64,000 nt of DNA, from NCBI RefSeq assembly GCF_009372235.1, contig NZ_SULL01000006.1, positions 248,001-312,000 of the forward strand. Direction: 5' to 3'. This document shows, piece by piece, positions 42,181 through 54,891 of the stretch. This DNA is from Dickeya oryzae. GTDB lineage: Bacteria > Pseudomonadota > Gammaproteobacteria > Enterobacterales > Enterobacteriaceae. The position numbers and the translations under genes are program-made. The notes beneath the pieces are model-generated. The model was given only the letters and a program-made list of their open reading frames with translations, was not told the DNA's origin and did not search any database. Position 1 is the first letter of the stretch; each line of letters begins with the position of its first letter.

Positions 42181-44457
42181 CTACTCTTCGCTGCTACCGA
42201 CGTTTGCGATACCAGCAGGCACATCCACCTCGATGCGCTCGACCCGTTGCAAACCGCGCGGCAACGATGTGCCTTTACAGCCTCGGCTGGCCTGATACTT
42301 CTGCAGTTCTTCCGGACGCAAGGAGTACTTGCGCTTACCGGCGTATAGCGTGACGGAAGATTGCGGCGCAATCGCCATCAGCCACAGTATCCGATCGTCA
42401 CCGCTAGCCAGTTGCGCCGCCGGAATCGAGACTATCTTATTGCCCTTGCCTTTTGATAAGGCTGGCAGGTCAGCAACCGGGAACAACAACATGCGTCCTG
42501 CTGCGGTGATCGTGAGCAGCAAGTCATCGTCACGCTGCAACTCCAGCGGTGGCAACACACGCGCATTATCTGGCAGGGTTATCACTGCTTTCCCCACCCG
42601 GTTACGGGCAACCAAATCGGCAAAGGTACAGATAAAACCGTAACCGGCGTCAGAGGCCAGCAGTAGCCGCTGGTTATCTGATGCCATCAACACCCGTTCA
42701 ATGGAAGCCCCTGGCGGCAAGGTCAATTTACCGGTCAACGGTTCACCTTGCCCACGCGCCGACGGCAGCGTGAGTGGGTCGAGCGCATAGCTGCGTCCGG
42801 TCGAATCCATGAACACCACCGGCTGGTTGCTCTTGCCACGGGCAGCGGCGCGATAGGCATCACCTGCCTTGTAACTCAGGCCAGACGGGTCGATATCGTG
42901 CCCCTTGGCACTGCGCACCCAGCCCATTTCCGACAGCACGATGGTCACGGGTTCAGACGGCGACAGGTCATGTTCGCTCATGGCTTTAGCTTCACCGCGT
43001 TCATGCAGCGGCGAACGGCGATCATCGCCATAGGCTTTGGCGTCTTCCTGAATCTCTTTCTTCAGCAGGGTGTTCATCTTGCGCTCTGAGGCCAGCAACG
43101 CCTGAATCTGATCGCGCTCTTTGGCCAGATCGTCCTGCTCACCACGGATCTTCATCTCTTCCAGTTTGGCCAAATGACGCAGTTTCAGTTCCAGAATGGC
43201 TTCAGCCTGGGTATCGCTCAGGCCGAACTTCGCCATCAGAACCGGCTTCGGTTCATCTTCGTTGCGGATGATATGGATGACTTCATCGATATTCAGGAAC
43301 GCAATCAGCAAGCCTTCCAGGATATGCAGGCGCTTGAGAACCTTATCCAGCCGGAAGTTCAACCGACGGCGCACCGTATCGCGGCGAAACGCCAGCCATT
43401 CAGTCAGGATTTCCCGTAGCCCTTTTACCGCAGGGCGACCATCCAGACCGATCATGTTCATGTTGATGCGGTAGCTCTTTTCCAGATCGGTGGTGGCGAA
43501 CAAATGGTTCATCACCTGATCCAGATCGATACGGTTGGAACGCGGCACCAGCACCAGCCGGGTCGGGTTCTCATGGTCGGACTCATCACGCAGATCGTCG
43601 ATCATCGGTAACTTTTTGGCCCGCATCTGACTGGCTATCTGCTCCAACACGCGCGCCCCCGAGACCTGATGCGGCAATGCGGTGATCACCACGCTGCCAT
43701 CTTCTTTCTTCCACACCGCACGCATGCGCACCGAGCCACGACCGCTTTCGTACATTTTGCGGATCTCATCACGCGGGGTGATGATTTCTGCTTCGGTCGG
43801 GAAATCCGGCCCCTGCACGTAACGCAGCAACGCTTCCAGCGGTGTCTCCGGCTCATCGATCAACGCCATGGCCGCCGCGGCCACTTCACGCACGTTATGT
43901 GGCGGAATATCCGTCGCCATACCGACAGCGATACCGGTGGTGCCGTTAAGCAGGATATTAGGCAGGCGGGCAGGCAGCATCTTCGGCTCCTGCAATGTGC
44001 CGTCAAAGTTCGGCACATAATCCACCGTACCCTGCCCCAGTTCGCCCAGCAGCACCTCAGCATACTTCGACAAACGGGACTCGGTATAACGCATGGCGGC
44101 GAACGATTTGGGATCATCCGGCGCCCCCCAGTTCCCCTGACCGTCTACCAACGGGTAGCGGTAGGAGAAAGGCTGCGCCATCAGCACCATCGCCTCGTAA
44201 CAGGCACCGTCACCGTGCGGATGATATTTACCCAGCACGTCACCCACCGTACGGGCGGATTTTTTGAATTTGGCACTGGCGCTCAGCCCCAGTTCGGACA
44301 TCGCATACACGATACGACGCTGAACCGGCTTGAGGCCATCGCCAATAAAGGGAAGCGCCCGGTCCATGATGACGTACATGGAATAATTGAGGTAGGCGTT
44401 CTCAGTAAATGTGTGCAGCGCAAGACGCTCTGCGCCGTCATGAGTCATGTCACTCAT
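42181..44457 (-). CDS. parC: Topoisomerase IV subunit A
   Basis: DNA-cleaving subunit of topoisomerase IV, which decatenates daughter chromosomes. 758 residues. The catalytic Tyr124 is in [10 protein letters not shown] (Tyr120 in E. coli; four extra residues lie near the N-terminus). The C-terminal beta-pinwheel follows from about residue 500. In the quinolone-resistance-determining segment the protein reads [13 protein letters not shown]: Gly84 stands where E. coli has Ser80, while Glu88 (E. coli Glu84) is kept. parE lies further upstream on the same strand, separated by mdaB and a LysR gene. Confidence 0.97.
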   Translation of the reverse strand: MSDMTHDGAERLALHTFTENAYLNYSMYVIMDRALPFIGDGLKPVQRRIVYAMSELGLSASAKFKKSARTVGDVLGKYHPHGDGACYEAMVLMAQPFSYRYPLVDGQGNWGAPDDPKSFAAMRYTESRLSKYAEVLLGELGQGTVDYVPNFDGTLQEPKMLPARLPNILLNGTTGIAVGMATDIPPHNVREVAAAAMALIDEPETPLEALLRYVQGPDFPTEAEIITPRDEIRKMYESGRGSVRMRAVWKKEDGSVVITALPHQVSGARVLEQIASQMRAKKLPMIDDLRDESDHENPTRLVLVPRSNRIDLDQVMNHLFATTDLEKSYRINMNMIGLDGRPAVKGLREILTEWLAFRRDTVRRRLNFRLDKVLKRLHILEGLLIAFLNIDEVIHIIRNEDEPKPVLMAKFGLSDTQAEAILELKLRHLAKLEEMKIRGEQDDLAKERDQIQALLASERKMNTLLKKEIQEDAKAYGDDRRSPLHERGEAKAMSEHDLSPSEPVTIVLSEMGWVRSAKGHDIDPSGLSYKAGDAYRAAARGKSNQPVVFMDSTGRSYALDPLTLPSARGQGEPLTGKLTLPPGASIERVLMASDNQRLLLASDAGYGFICTFADLVARNRVGKAVITLPDNARVLPPLELQRDDDLLLTITAAGRMLLFPVADLPALSKGKGNKIVSIPAAQLASGDDRILWLMAIAPQSSVTLYAGKRKYSLRPEELQKYQASRGCKGTSLPRGLQRVERIEVDVPAGIANVGSSEE

Positions 44458-44740
44458 TGATAATCCTTAAACCGTGGCGTATCGCCATGTTCAAAAAACT
44501 CGCTTATTGTTGCGCGATGAACCACAACGTGGCAAATCGACCGGACAACACTGACCGGATAGTAACGCAAGTTGTATCTCTCTTCACGGCATCCTGCTGG
44601 CGCAATGCATTGTTCGATCCCAAACCCGCGATTATTGACTACTCAGCAACAGTGTTGTGCGTCACAGCACGTTTTTCCCCATCACGCTATCAGCTAGACT
44701 GCCTTTCAACGCCTGTTTATACCATTTGAGGTCATCAGCC

Positions 44741-45322
44741 ATGCAAAACGTACTCATCATCAATGCTGGAAAAGCCTTCGGCCATTCCAAAGGGGAACTC
44801 AACCGTACCCTGACGGATGTCGCCGCCACGTTCCTGCGTGACAAAGGTCGCCAGGTCCGCGTCACCACGGTCGATGACGGCTACGACATCGAACAGGAAG
44901 TACAGAATATCCTGTGGGCCGACACCATCATCTACCAAATGCCAGGCTGGTGGATGGGTGCCCCCTGGACCCTGAAAAAATACATCGACGACGTCTTCAC
45001 CGCCGGACACGGCTCTCTGTACGCCAGTGATGGCCGCACCCGCGCGGACGCCAGCAAAAAATACGGTTCTGGCGGCTTATTACAGGGCAAACACTACCTG
45101 CTGTCGCTGACCTGGAACGCCCCGCTGGAGGCCTTCACCGACCCGGACCAGTTCTTCCATGGTGTCGGCGTAGACGGCGTCTACCTGCCGTTTCACAAGG
45201 CCAACCAGTTCATCGGTCTGGCACCGCTGCCCACCTTCATCTGCAACGATGTCATCAAACAACCGGACGTCGAGCGGGACATTGCCCGCTACCGCGCCCA
45301 CCTTGACAAGGCTTTCGCCTGA
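44741..45322 (+). CDS. mdaB: NADPH:quinone oxidoreductase MdaB
   Basis: FAD-dependent two-electron quinone reductase of the flavodoxin-like family; keeps quinones reduced and limits oxidative damage. The start at 44741 (MQNVLIINAGKAFGHSKGEL) matches E. coli, 193 residues. YQMPGWWMGAPWTLKKYID is the FAD-binding core. It sits between parC and parE, as in E. coli, but its usual partner ygiN is absent. Confidence 0.95.
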   Translation: MQNVLIINAGKAFGHSKGELNRTLTDVAATFLRDKGRQVRVTTVDDGYDIEQEVQNILWADTIIYQMPGWWMGAPWTLKKYIDDVFTAGHGSLYASDGRTRADASKKYGSGGLLQGKHYLLSLTWNAPLEAFTDPDQFFHGVGVDGVYLPFHKANQFIGLAPLPTFICNDVIKQPDVERDIARYRAHLDKAFA

Positions 45323-45362
45323 TTCACGGTTTGCTACCCTCGGCGCGGCATTCACTTCACCA

Positions 45363-46259
45363 CTACAGTGGATGCTGCGCCACTTTCTCGCTAAGAAAAT
45401 CCAGAAAACAGACAATCCGGCTGGCCAGTTCCGTATTGCGGTAGTACACCGCATTCACCGGCAGACGCCGGTCTAACGTCTCTTGCGCTAACACCTGCAC
45501 CAGTCGACCTGCCGCCACATCATCCCGGGTCATAAAATCCGACAGCCGGACAATGCCTTCCCCACACAACGCCAGTTGACGCAACATTTCACCATTAGAC
45601 GCAGCGATCGTCGGCGAAATAGGATAATCATCGCCAAATGCGTTGCGTAACGGCCAGAGATTTAACGACTCGGACTGGGTAAACCCCAGCAAAGTGTGGC
45701 CCACCAGCGCGTCCACACTCAGTGGCGTGCCGTGACGGTTCAGGTAGGCAGGACTTGCCAGAAGACGCAGCCGAGTGGCACCCAGCGGCCGGGCATGGAT
45801 GCTGGAGTCACGCAATTCACCGATGCGAATCGCGATATCGGTTTGCTGTTCCAGCAAATCGATAATCAGATCATCGCTATTTAATTCCAGCAAAATGCAG
45901 GGATAACGGCGGCGAAACTCCGGGATTATCGGCACGATCACATGCTGCATAAACGAGGCGGCAGCGTTAATGCGTAACCGCCCGCAGGGTTTACTGCGGC
46001 GCAACGCCATTTGCTCTTCCGCCAGCTCGACCGCATACAGCGCGTCACGCGCATGTTGTAAAAAGATCTGCCCTTCTTCCGACAACGCCAGCCGACGGGT
46101 AGTACGGTGCATCAGCGTCATGCCGAGCTTGCTTTCCAGACGACTCAACGCCCGGCTGATCCCCGAGGTGGTTTGCCCCAGTTGTCCAGCCGCGGCGGTG
46201 ACAGACCCACAGTCCACCACCACCACGAATGCCTGCATCTCTTCCAGCGTGACTTTCAT
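45363..46259 (-). CDS. LysR-family transcription regulator
   Basis: 298 residues: N-terminal winged helix-turn-helix (VTAAAGQLGQTTSGISRALS, about 20-39) and a substrate-binding domain from about 90. It converges with mdaB, is 13 bp after the end of parE on the same strand, and occupies the place of ygiN in E. coli. Target and inducer unknown; control of mdaB, a quinone-responsive gene, is possible from position only. It resembles the large cluster of LysR proteins that act on neighbouring redox genes. Confidence 0.88.
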   Translation of the reverse strand: MKVTLEEMQAFVVVVDCGSVTAAAGQLGQTTSGISRALSRLESKLGMTLMHRTTRRLALSEEGQIFLQHARDALYAVELAEEQMALRRSKPCGRLRINAAASFMQHVIVPIIPEFRRRYPCILLELNSDDLIIDLLEQQTDIAIRIGELRDSSIHARPLGATRLRLLASPAYLNRHGTPLSVDALVGHTLLGFTQSESLNLWPLRNAFGDDYPISPTIAASNGEMLRQLALCGEGIVRLSDFMTRDDVAAGRLVQVLAQETLDRRLPVNAVYYRNTELASRIVCFLDFLSEKVAQHPL

Positions 46260-46271
46260 CGTACCCGGGCG

Positions 46272-48212
<1,941 letters not shown>

Positions 48213-48368
48213 TCAGACAGTATCCCGCGATTATACGTGGCGCAGGCACCACGCCAAGCGTTGATTATCAGGGTGAAAGTCCCCATCAACACGGGTTTGA
48301 CCAACCTGACAAACGGGATAGGGGTGATGAGGAGCGCCGTCCGTTCATCGCGGCGACGCCAGGATGAG

Positions 48369-48950
48369 TCAGTCCACCGTTAATCCAAGAAAATCGATCA
48401 TCGGCGCAAAATAGTGCTCAAACCCTACAAACGCATGATTACCGCCGGACTCTACCGTCTGACGACAGGCCGTGTAGTAAGCGACGGCCTGACGGTAATC
48501 CAGCACCTCATCCCCAGTCTGCAGCAGGCACCACAGTAAATCCGGAGATTCCAGCGGTTCGACCTGCATCACCTTGAGATCGTAAATGTGCCGAGACTCT
48601 AACACATATTGCTCGCCGGTGTAGGGGTTCTGCTGTTCACCCAGGAAATCCTGCAGCAATTCGTAGGGCCGTACCGCGGGGTTAACCACTACCGCTGGCA
48701 GGCGAAAACACTGTGACAGCCAGGTCGCGTAATAGCCACCCAGCGATGAACCAACCAGGCCGAGCGGCCTTCCAGCTCGCTCCATGACCAGTTGTTCTAT
48801 CATTTCCGCCGCTTGTGCCGGGTAAGGCGGCAATTGCGGCACCAGCATATCAATCTGGGGATGGTGCTGCGCCAGCCACTGCTGCAACGCCGTGGCTTTC
48901 GCCGACAACGGCGAGCTATTGAAACCGTGAAGATAAAGCAGGGTGGGCAT
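48369..48950 (-). CDS. yqiA: Esterase YqiA
   Basis: Small alpha/beta-hydrolase of 193 residues, nearly co-linear with E. coli YqiA. The oxyanion/early motif [11 protein letters not shown], nucleophile Ser in [12 protein letters not shown], and the C-terminal His in GGNHAFVGF are visible. Its start overlaps the cpdA stop by one base. E. coli YqiA hydrolyses short esters and palmitoyl-CoA; the physiological role is unclear. Confidence 0.94.
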   Translation of the reverse strand: MPTLLYLHGFNSSPLSAKATALQQWLAQHHPQIDMLVPQLPPYPAQAAEMIEQLVMERAGRPLGLVGSSLGGYYATWLSQCFRLPAVVVNPAVRPYELLQDFLGEQQNPYTGEQYVLESRHIYDLKVMQVEPLESPDLLWCLLQTGDEVLDYRQAVAYYTACRQTVESGGNHAFVGFEHYFAPMIDFLGLTVD

Positions 48951-49777
48951 CAGTAACCGTCCGAATCCATATCTGGCAGGAATTCATTTCCTTCAAGGCG
49001 ACAGACCCGGGTTTCCACTCCGCCATCCGGCAACAATTCCAGATAGCGCCAGCCGGGCGCGACATTATCAATGGTAAAGTTAGTGCAGTGCGGCTTGAAT
49101 TGCACGCAGGTCGACGGCGTCGCCAGCAGGCGGCGGCCGTTCCAGTCCAGATCCATTTCCTGATGAATATGGCCGCACAACACGGTACGCACATGCGGGA
49201 AACGGGACAACAACGCATCCAGACTGTGAGCATTACGCAGACTGTGTTGATCAAGCCAGGTACAACCCGATGATAACGGATGATGATGCAGCATCAGCAA
49301 TGTATGGCGTTCTGGCTGACTTTGCAGGCTGCGATCCAGCCACTCCAGTTGGTATTCACTCAATTCGCCATGCGGTACGCCGAATACCTGACTATCCAGC
49401 AAAATAACCTGCCAGTGCTCACCCAGTAGCACATGTTTGGACGGTGCAATCCCCGAACGGGCCAGCACATCCACCATCGCGGGCTGAAAGTCATGGTTGC
49501 CGGGCAACCAGACGCAAGGTGCGCCAAGACGACGAATACCCGTCGCAAAATGCGTGTACGCGTCCTGCGTATGGTCCTGCGCCAAATCTCCGGTAGCGGT
49601 AATCAGATCGACATTCATTTGCTGAGCTGCGATAGCATTCAGCACCGCCTGATAGCTGCGGTTAGTATTCACACCGAGCAGGGTCCCCTGCTCGTCGGCA
49701 AAAAGGTGGGTATCTGTTATTTGTAAAATCCTGACTCTGGCCCCACACGCCACAGGAAGTGTCAACAGGCTTTCCAA
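48950..49777 (-). CDS. cpdA: 3',5'-cyclic-AMP phosphodiesterase CpdA
   Basis: Metallophosphoesterase that hydrolyses cAMP, lowering CRP activity. Metal motifs are [25 protein letters not shown] and GHIHQE. The best start is a TTG at 49777: it follows AAGGAC at a 6-base spacing and gives 275 residues beginning [10 protein letters not shown], the same length as E. coli. The frame continues 24 codons further to an ATG at 49849, but that extension has no family match. Weak TTG initiation would keep the level low. Confidence 0.93.
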   Translation of the reverse strand: MESLLTLPVACGARVRILQITDTHLFADEQGTLLGVNTNRSYQAVLNAIAAQQMNVDLITATGDLAQDHTQDAYTHFATGIRRLGAPCVWLPGNHDFQPAMVDVLARSGIAPSKHVLLGEHWQVILLDSQVFGVPHGELSEYQLEWLDRSLQSQPERHTLLMLHHHPLSSGCTWLDQHSLRNAHSLDALLSRFPHVRTVLCGHIHQEMDLDWNGRRLLATPSTCVQFKPHCTNFTIDNVAPGWRYLELLPDGGVETRVCRLEGNEFLPDMDSDGY

Positions 49778-49885
49778 ATAGTGTCCTTGGGTCTTTGCAA
49801 TCTGCCTAACAAATCGATCCACACCCTTAAATAGCCAGGATTGCAGCAAAGCGGCTCACGCTCTGTACTTTAAAGGTGGATATGT

Positions 49886-50308
49886 CTAACACACAGGAAC
49901 CGACATTGAACCACACGCCAGGCAATATCTCAGCCAGTCGGCAAGAAACTGATTAATCTGATGCTTTTCGTCACGTTGATGTAACTTCTTGTTCGGATAA
50001 TCATAACGTGCCTTAAAGCGGAAGATCTGCTGACTGGAACACACTTCCGCAACCATCGCATCGTAGTAGAGCCGTACCGACAGCGTCGGCAGGCTCCAGT
50101 AACTGACCGACGGGGCTATCTGCTGGATCTCCACCAGCGCCGTATACCGCGTAGACTCCAGAATAGTTAAACGGTAACTGGCGTTATGGACCTGATACAC
50201 CACCGCAGCGCCCACTTCCTCATTGCGAGGCAGCAGACGGCGTAGCTGCGCGAAGTTCATTTCGCTCAGCCGCATCATTTCCGGGAAATCCGGGGTATAG
50301 CGCTTCAT
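49886..50308 (-). CDS. yqiB: YqiB family protein (DUF1249)
   Basis: 140 residues, matching E. coli YqiB in [20 protein letters not shown] and [22 protein letters not shown]. Function unknown. Overlaps the nudF end by 4 bp and precedes cpdA, the conserved nudF-yqiB-cpdA-yqiA-parE order. Confidence 0.92.
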   Translation of the reverse strand: MKRYTPDFPEMMRLSEMNFAQLRRLLPRNEEVGAAVVYQVHNASYRLTILESTRYTALVEIQQIAPSVSYWSLPTLSVRLYYDAMVAEVCSSQQIFRFKARYDYPNKKLHQRDEKHQINQFLADWLRYCLACGSMSVPVC

Positions 50309-50943
50309 TGTCCGTCCACCCAGGCTTTTTTCAATGTATCATGGTGCAATGCCAACCATTGCAAGGCAATGACAGAAGCGGCGTTATCAATAATCCCCTG
50401 TTCCACCCACTGGTAGCTCTGCTCGCGGCTAACGACATGCACGCGGATATCTTCGTTTTCTTCTGCTAAGCCGTGAATACCGCTGGCAGCGCTGGCATCC
50501 ACCTCGCCAACCCAAATAGCCAGACGTTCACTGGTGCCGCCAGGGCTTGCCAGATAACTGAGCGCCGGACGGCAGCGCTTCACGACCAGCCCGGCCTCTT
50601 CCTTCGCTTCCCGGCGCGCCACCTCTTCCTGACTTTCACCAGGTTCGATCATGCCAGCCACCAGCTCGAACAACCACGGTGACGGACTGGTGTCATAAGC
50701 GGCAATGCGAATTTGTTCTATCAACACCACTTCGTCGCGCACCGGGTCATAAGGCAGCAACACAACGGCATGGCCGCGCTCCAGAATTTCCCGGCTGACT
50801 TCATCGCTCATACCGCCGTTAAACAGGCGATGACGAAAGCGGTAGCGCTGCAGTGAAAAAAAACCCTTGTAGAGGGTTTCACGTGCAATAATTTCTACAT
50901 CATCTTTGGCAAAAGTACCGGGATGTGTATCTGAGGACGCCAT
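50305..50943 (-). CDS. nudF: ADP-ribose pyrophosphatase
   Basis: Nudix hydrolase that cleaves ADP-ribose to AMP and ribose-5-phosphate. The start at 50943 ([18 protein letters not shown]) has AGGAG upstream and gives 212 residues; the open frame runs on for 28 codons. The Nudix box reads [12 protein letters not shown] followed by [11 protein letters not shown] (about 96-118). First gene of the nudF-yqiB-cpdA-yqiA-parE run. Confidence 0.95.
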   Translation of the reverse strand: MASSDTHPGTFAKDDVEIIARETLYKGFFSLQRYRFRHRLFNGGMSDEVSREILERGHAVVLLPYDPVRDEVVLIEQIRIAAYDTSPSPWLFELVAGMIEPGESQEEVARREAKEEAGLVVKRCRPALSYLASPGGTSERLAIWVGEVDASAASGIHGLAEENEDIRVHVVSREQSYQWVEQGIIDNAASVIALQWLALHHDTLKKAWVDGQ

Positions 50944-51346
50944 AAACTCAACTCCTGTGGACAACAAAACAGGTAAGCCATTTTTTCTGTGGTGAAAACG
51001 TGGACAGGTGCTCACCATTTTGTGCAATATTCATCGTGCAATCGTGCCAGCCCGATACGGATAATCGGGTGCGGGAAAGTCTACCAGCAAGGATGAGGCG
51101 TTCCAGGCCTCAGTGCAATGTCTTTGCACGTCTGAAACGGCGCTCCTGCCAAGGCAGTGTCTGACACATTGCCGGGTAGCGAGCCCAAACCCAAGGCGTT
51201 AAGTAAAATAGGCTTTGGGGATAACCGCAAGGAAAAGATGGCACGTTCAGCCACCTAATTCGATTAGCCAATTCTGATAGAATCGGTAGATATATCGTCT
51301 CAAGATGGCGCAACCAAAAAACTTTGCTGCACAACAAGGAATGAAA
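50944..51346. other. Divergent promoter region between nudF and tolC
   Basis: 403 bp without a gene. A small hairpin CCCGAT/ATCGGG lies near 51052-51070. The right end holds a marbox-like site and a TAGAAT -10 candidate (about 51277-51282) for tolC. Confidence 0.5.
51238..51256 (+). promoter_or_regulatory. Candidate mar/sox/rob box upstream of tolC
   Basis: ATGGCACGTTCAGCCACCT matches most positions of the marbox consensus AYnGCACnnWnnRYYAAAY and resembles the known tolC box of E. coli (GCACGT then GCCAAC). It lies about 20 bp before a TAGAAT -10 candidate, suiting activation by MarA, SoxS or Rob. Confidence 0.5.
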
Positions 51347-52747
51347 ATGAAGAAACTGCTACCACTTCTCATCAGTCTGGGTCTGGTTGGCTTTAGCGCC
51401 ACAAGTCAGGCCGAAGACCTGCTACAGGTTTACCAACAGGCCAAAACGACCAATCCAGATTTACGCAGTGCTGCCGCCAACCGAGACGCCGCTTTCGAGA
51501 AAATTAATGAAGCCCGTTCGTCCTTGCTGCCCCAGTTGGGTCTAGGTGCAGACTATACCTACAATAACGGCTATCGTGACCGCAAAGACATTAACAATAA
51601 TGTGACCAGTGCTTCATTGCAGTTAACCCAGTCCATCTTCAATATGTCGTTGTGGCGTGCCCTGACCCTGCAGGAAAAACAGGCTGGTATTCAGGACGTC
51701 AGTTATCAGACTTCCCAACAAACCTTGCTGCTCAATACCGCGACCGCCTACTTCAACGTACTACGCGCCATTGACTCGCTGTCTTACGTTAGTGCCCAGA
51801 AACAGGCTATCTACCGTGAACTGGACCAGACTACACAGCGTTTCAATGTTGGCCTGGTTGCCATCACCGACGTACAAAACGCCCGCGCCCAGTATGACAG
51901 CGTGCTGGCAAATGAAGTGACCGCACGCAACAATCTGGATAACGCGATGGAAACCCTGCGTCAGGTGACCGGGCAATTCTATCCGCAGCTCGCCGGGCTG
52001 AATATCGATCGTTTCGCCCCGCAACAGCCTGGTGCCGTGAATGGCCTGCTGAAAGAAGCAGAAAACCGCAACCTCAGCTTGTTGTCTGCCCGTTTGAGCC
52101 AGGACCTGGCGCGCGAGCAGATTCGTTCGGCGGAAAGTGGTCACCTGCCTACCCTTAATCTGACGGCGGCCACCGGCGTCACCAATACCAACTACTCTGG
52201 TTCACGTGCTGTAGGCGACAATTTCAACAATACCTATGTGGGCCAGAATCAGGTTGGCCTGAGCTTCTCGTTGCCGATTTACAGCGGCGGCGGTACCTCA
52301 TCCAAGGTGAAACAGGCGCAATACGGATTTGTAGCATCCAGTGAGAGTATGGAAAGTGCTCACCGCTCGGTCATCCAGACGCTACGCTCTGCGCATAACA
52401 ATATTTCTGCCTCGATCAGTAGCGTCAACGCTTACAAGCAGGCGGTGATATCAGCACAAAGCTCGTTGGATGCCATGGAAGCCGGTTATCAGGTGGGTAC
52501 CCGGACCATTGTTGATGTGTTGAGTGCCACCAGTACCCTGTACAACGCTAAGCAGCAGTTGTCCGGTGCACGTTATGATTACCTGGTCAACCAGCTGAAC
52601 CTCAAGCAAGCGCTCGGTACGTTAAATGAAGACGACCTGCGTACACTGAACGCCATGTTGGGCAAACCGGTCTCCACCTCTGCGAGCGTCAGCGAAGACA
52701 TTCCGCCTGCGGTCGCCGTTAAAACCACCACCAAAGCCAGACCGTAA
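51347..52747 (+). CDS. tolC: Outer-membrane efflux channel TolC
   Basis: Trimeric outer-membrane channel-tunnel used by RND and ABC efflux pumps and type I secretion. The ATG at 51347 has AAGGA six to seven bases upstream; an ATG two codons earlier abuts that site. It gives 466 residues. Signal peptide MKKLLPLLISLGLVGFSATS then QA before mature EDLLQVYQQA. Internal duplication typical of TolC is visible, and EARSSLLPQLGLGADYTYNN is conserved. Any exporter in this window could use it. A strong terminator follows. Confidence 0.97.
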   Translation: MKKLLPLLISLGLVGFSATSQAEDLLQVYQQAKTTNPDLRSAAANRDAAFEKINEARSSLLPQLGLGADYTYNNGYRDRKDINNNVTSASLQLTQSIFNMSLWRALTLQEKQAGIQDVSYQTSQQTLLLNTATAYFNVLRAIDSLSYVSAQKQAIYRELDQTTQRFNVGLVAITDVQNARAQYDSVLANEVTARNNLDNAMETLRQVTGQFYPQLAGLNIDRFAPQQPGAVNGLLKEAENRNLSLLSARLSQDLAREQIRSAESGHLPTLNLTAATGVTNTNYSGSRAVGDNFNNTYVGQNQVGLSFSLPIYSGGGTSSKVKQAQYGFVASSESMESAHRSVIQTLRSAHNNISASISSVNAYKQAVISAQSSLDAMEAGYQVGTRTIVDVLSATSTLYNAKQQLSGARYDYLVNQLNLKQALGTLNEDDLRTLNAMLGKPVSTSASVSEDIPPAVAVKTTTKARP

Positions 52748-52757
52748 TCACATCATC

Positions 52758-52787
52758 AGGGGAACCAGAACGGTTCCCCTGATTTTG
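52758..52787 (+). terminator. Terminator after tolC
   Basis: AGGGGAACC pairs perfectly with GGTTCCCCT around AGAAC, followed by GATTTTGCTT. Confidence 0.8.
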
Positions 52788-52923
52788 CTTCTTTGCAGGG
52801 CGCGCACCCGCCGCCGATGCTTTACAAGCCATTCCCCCTTCTCCTATGCTTAAGTACACCTTATATCTGCATACTTATTATTAACATGATGGGCATGATG
52901 CCCTGTTTCCCTGGGATTCACCG

Positions 52924-53652
52924 ATGAAAAGAACGTCAGACATTAACCACGCACGTTTTCGTAAACGCTGGAGTTACCGTATTGCTCCAATCGCACTGGC
53001 TGTCAGCGCCACGTTTATTCTCTCTGGTTGCGAGAAAACCGACGAAACCGTTTCGCTCTACCAAAACGCGGATGATTGCTCTCGCACTAATCCGTCCATG
53101 AAAGACCAGTGCACCACCACCTATAACAATGCGCGGAAAGAAGCGGAAAGAACCGCACCCAAATTCGCGACCCGTGAGGAATGCGTAGCAGCGTTCGGCG
53201 AAAGCCAGTGCACCCAGTCAAGTGCAGGGGCAACGACTGCCAGCGCAGCGCCACAGCAAAGCGGCAGTTTCTGGATGCCGCTCATGGCGGGATTCATGAT
53301 GGGTAAGCTGATGGGAGGCAATAATTTTGCCCAACAGCCGGTGTTCCGCCCGAATACCCCCAATAGCCCGGCCAACGGCAGCTATGTGGATGCCAGCGGT
53401 AAGAGTTACGGTTCCACCACCGGGCGCACCATCACCGTTCCGAAAGACGCCATGACGCCCAAACCGACGTCCAGCATTACCACCACCCGTGGCGGCTTTG
53501 GCGATACCGTGAACCGACTCAACAACGCACCGGCGGCTAACATGACGGACAACCGGGATAAATCCAGTAGCACCGCGGGCTATGCGACAGGTACCGGTAC
53601 ACGCTCAAGTGGCGGTAGTGAAACCCCAATTCGCCGCTCCTTCGGGGGATAA
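52924..53652 (+). CDS. ygiB: YgiB family lipoprotein-like protein (UPF0441)
   Basis: 242 residues. An N-terminal hydrophobic stretch ends in a lipobox-like LSGCEK (Cys about residue 36). Conserved cysteines follow ([27 protein letters not shown]), then a Gly/Met-rich segment and a low-complexity Ser/Thr/Gly tail ending PIRRSFGG. The gene leads directly into ygiC and its usual neighbour tolC lies upstream, as in E. coli. Function unknown, probably envelope-linked. Confidence 0.9.
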   Translation: MKRTSDINHARFRKRWSYRIAPIALAVSATFILSGCEKTDETVSLYQNADDCSRTNPSMKDQCTTTYNNARKEAERTAPKFATREECVAAFGESQCTQSSAGATTASAAPQQSGSFWMPLMAGFMMGKLMGGNNFAQQPVFRPNTPNSPANGSYVDASGKSYGSTTGRTITVPKDAMTPKPTSSITTTRGGFGDTVNRLNNAPAANMTDNRDKSSSTAGYATGTGTRSSGGSETPIRRSFGG

Positions 53653-53663
53653 GGTCGCCAGCC

Positions 53664-54824
53664 ATGAAACGTATTGCGATTAACGAACGCCCGAACTGGC
53701 GGGAAAAAGCGGCCGAATATGGTTTTCAGTTCCATACCTTGTATGGCGAACCCTACTGGTGTGAAGACGCTTGCTACCAGTTTACGCTGGCGCAAATTGA
53801 AGAGCTGGAAGAGACCACCGCCGAGCTAAACCAGATGTGTTTGCAGGTCGTCGATAAAGTGGTCAACAGCGAAGCGCTGTTGACCAAATTTCGAATTCCC
53901 CGCCATACCTGGGACTTCGTGCGCAGTTCATGGCTATCGCGCCAGCCAGCGCTCTATGCACGTCTCGATCTGGCTTACGACGGCAAAAGCCCCGCCCGGT
54001 TACTGGAAAACAATGCGGATACCCCGACGTCATTGTACGAATCCGCATTCTTTCAGTGGATCTGGTTGGAAGATCAGATCCAGGCCGGTCTGCTGCCGTC
54101 GCACGCGGATCAGTACAATAGCTTGCAGGAAAGACTGATCGAGCGTTTTGAATACCTGCGAACCCACCACGGTTTCGGTGCACTGTATTTCACCTGCTGC
54201 CGGGATACGGAGGAAGATCGGGGAACGGTGCAGTATTTGCAGGATTGTGCACAGGAAGCGGGTATTCCAAATCAATTCCTGTACATCGACGAGATAGGCT
54301 TAGGCGATCGTGGGCAATTTACCGATTTGCAGGACAACACCATCGGTAACCTGTTCAAACTCTATCCGTGGGAGTTCATGCTACGCGAAACCTTCTCCAC
54401 CAAACTGGCGGATGCGGGGGTACGCTGGCTGGAACCGGGCTGGAAAAGCGTGCTTTCCAACAAGGCGCTGTTGCCGATGTTATGGCACATGTTTCCTAAC
54501 CATCCCAATCTGCTGCCAGCCTATTTCACCGAAGACAATCCACCGGCTATGAGTGACTACGTGGTCAAGCCACTGTTTTCGCGCGAAGGTGCCAACATCC
54601 AGATTTATCGACAAGGCCAGCAAATCGCCGCCGTGGATGGCCCTTATGGTGAAGAAGGTTCCATCGTGCAGCAATTCCACCCACTACCGCGATTTAATGA
54701 TAGCTATACGCTTATCGGCAGTTGGCTGGTAGGCGATACCCCTTGCGGTATCGGACTGCGGGAAGACCGGGAGCTGATCACTCAGGATTTATCCCGCTTC
54801 TATCCGCATATCATTCTGGATTAA
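53664..54824 (+). CDS. ygiC: Glutathionylspermidine-synthase-family ATP-grasp protein YgiC
   Basis: 386 residues, homologous to the C-terminal synthetase domain of glutathionylspermidine synthase. [51 protein letters not shown] and [11 protein letters not shown] are characteristic. It lies 11 bp after ygiB. E. coli YgiC has peptide-ligase architecture but no settled substrate. Confidence 0.92.
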   Translation: MKRIAINERPNWREKAAEYGFQFHTLYGEPYWCEDACYQFTLAQIEELEETTAELNQMCLQVVDKVVNSEALLTKFRIPRHTWDFVRSSWLSRQPALYARLDLAYDGKSPARLLENNADTPTSLYESAFFQWIWLEDQIQAGLLPSHADQYNSLQERLIERFEYLRTHHGFGALYFTCCRDTEEDRGTVQYLQDCAQEAGIPNQFLYIDEIGLGDRGQFTDLQDNTIGNLFKLYPWEFMLRETFSTKLADAGVRWLEPGWKSVLSNKALLPMLWHMFPNHPNLLPAYFTEDNPPAMSDYVVKPLFSREGANIQIYRQGQQIAAVDGPYGEEGSIVQQFHPLPRFNDSYTLIGSWLVGDTPCGIGLREDRELITQDLSRFYPHIILD

Positions 54825-54848
54825 CGCCAGAGCACTGCTGCACAACCA

Positions 54849-54880
54849 CAGGTATCGCCCTGACACGCGATACCTGTTTT
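54849..54880 (+). terminator. Terminator between ygiC and ygiD
   Basis: CAGGTATCGC pairs with GCGATACCTG around an 8-base loop, followed directly by TTTT. It ends the ygiBC transcript before the convergent ygiD. Confidence 0.75.
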
Positions 54881-54891
54881 CGACTGGTGAC

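Noticed and set aside
53863-54275. Minus-strand frames opposite ygiC
   Set aside because: ygiC on the plus strand matches its family throughout; these are shadow frames.
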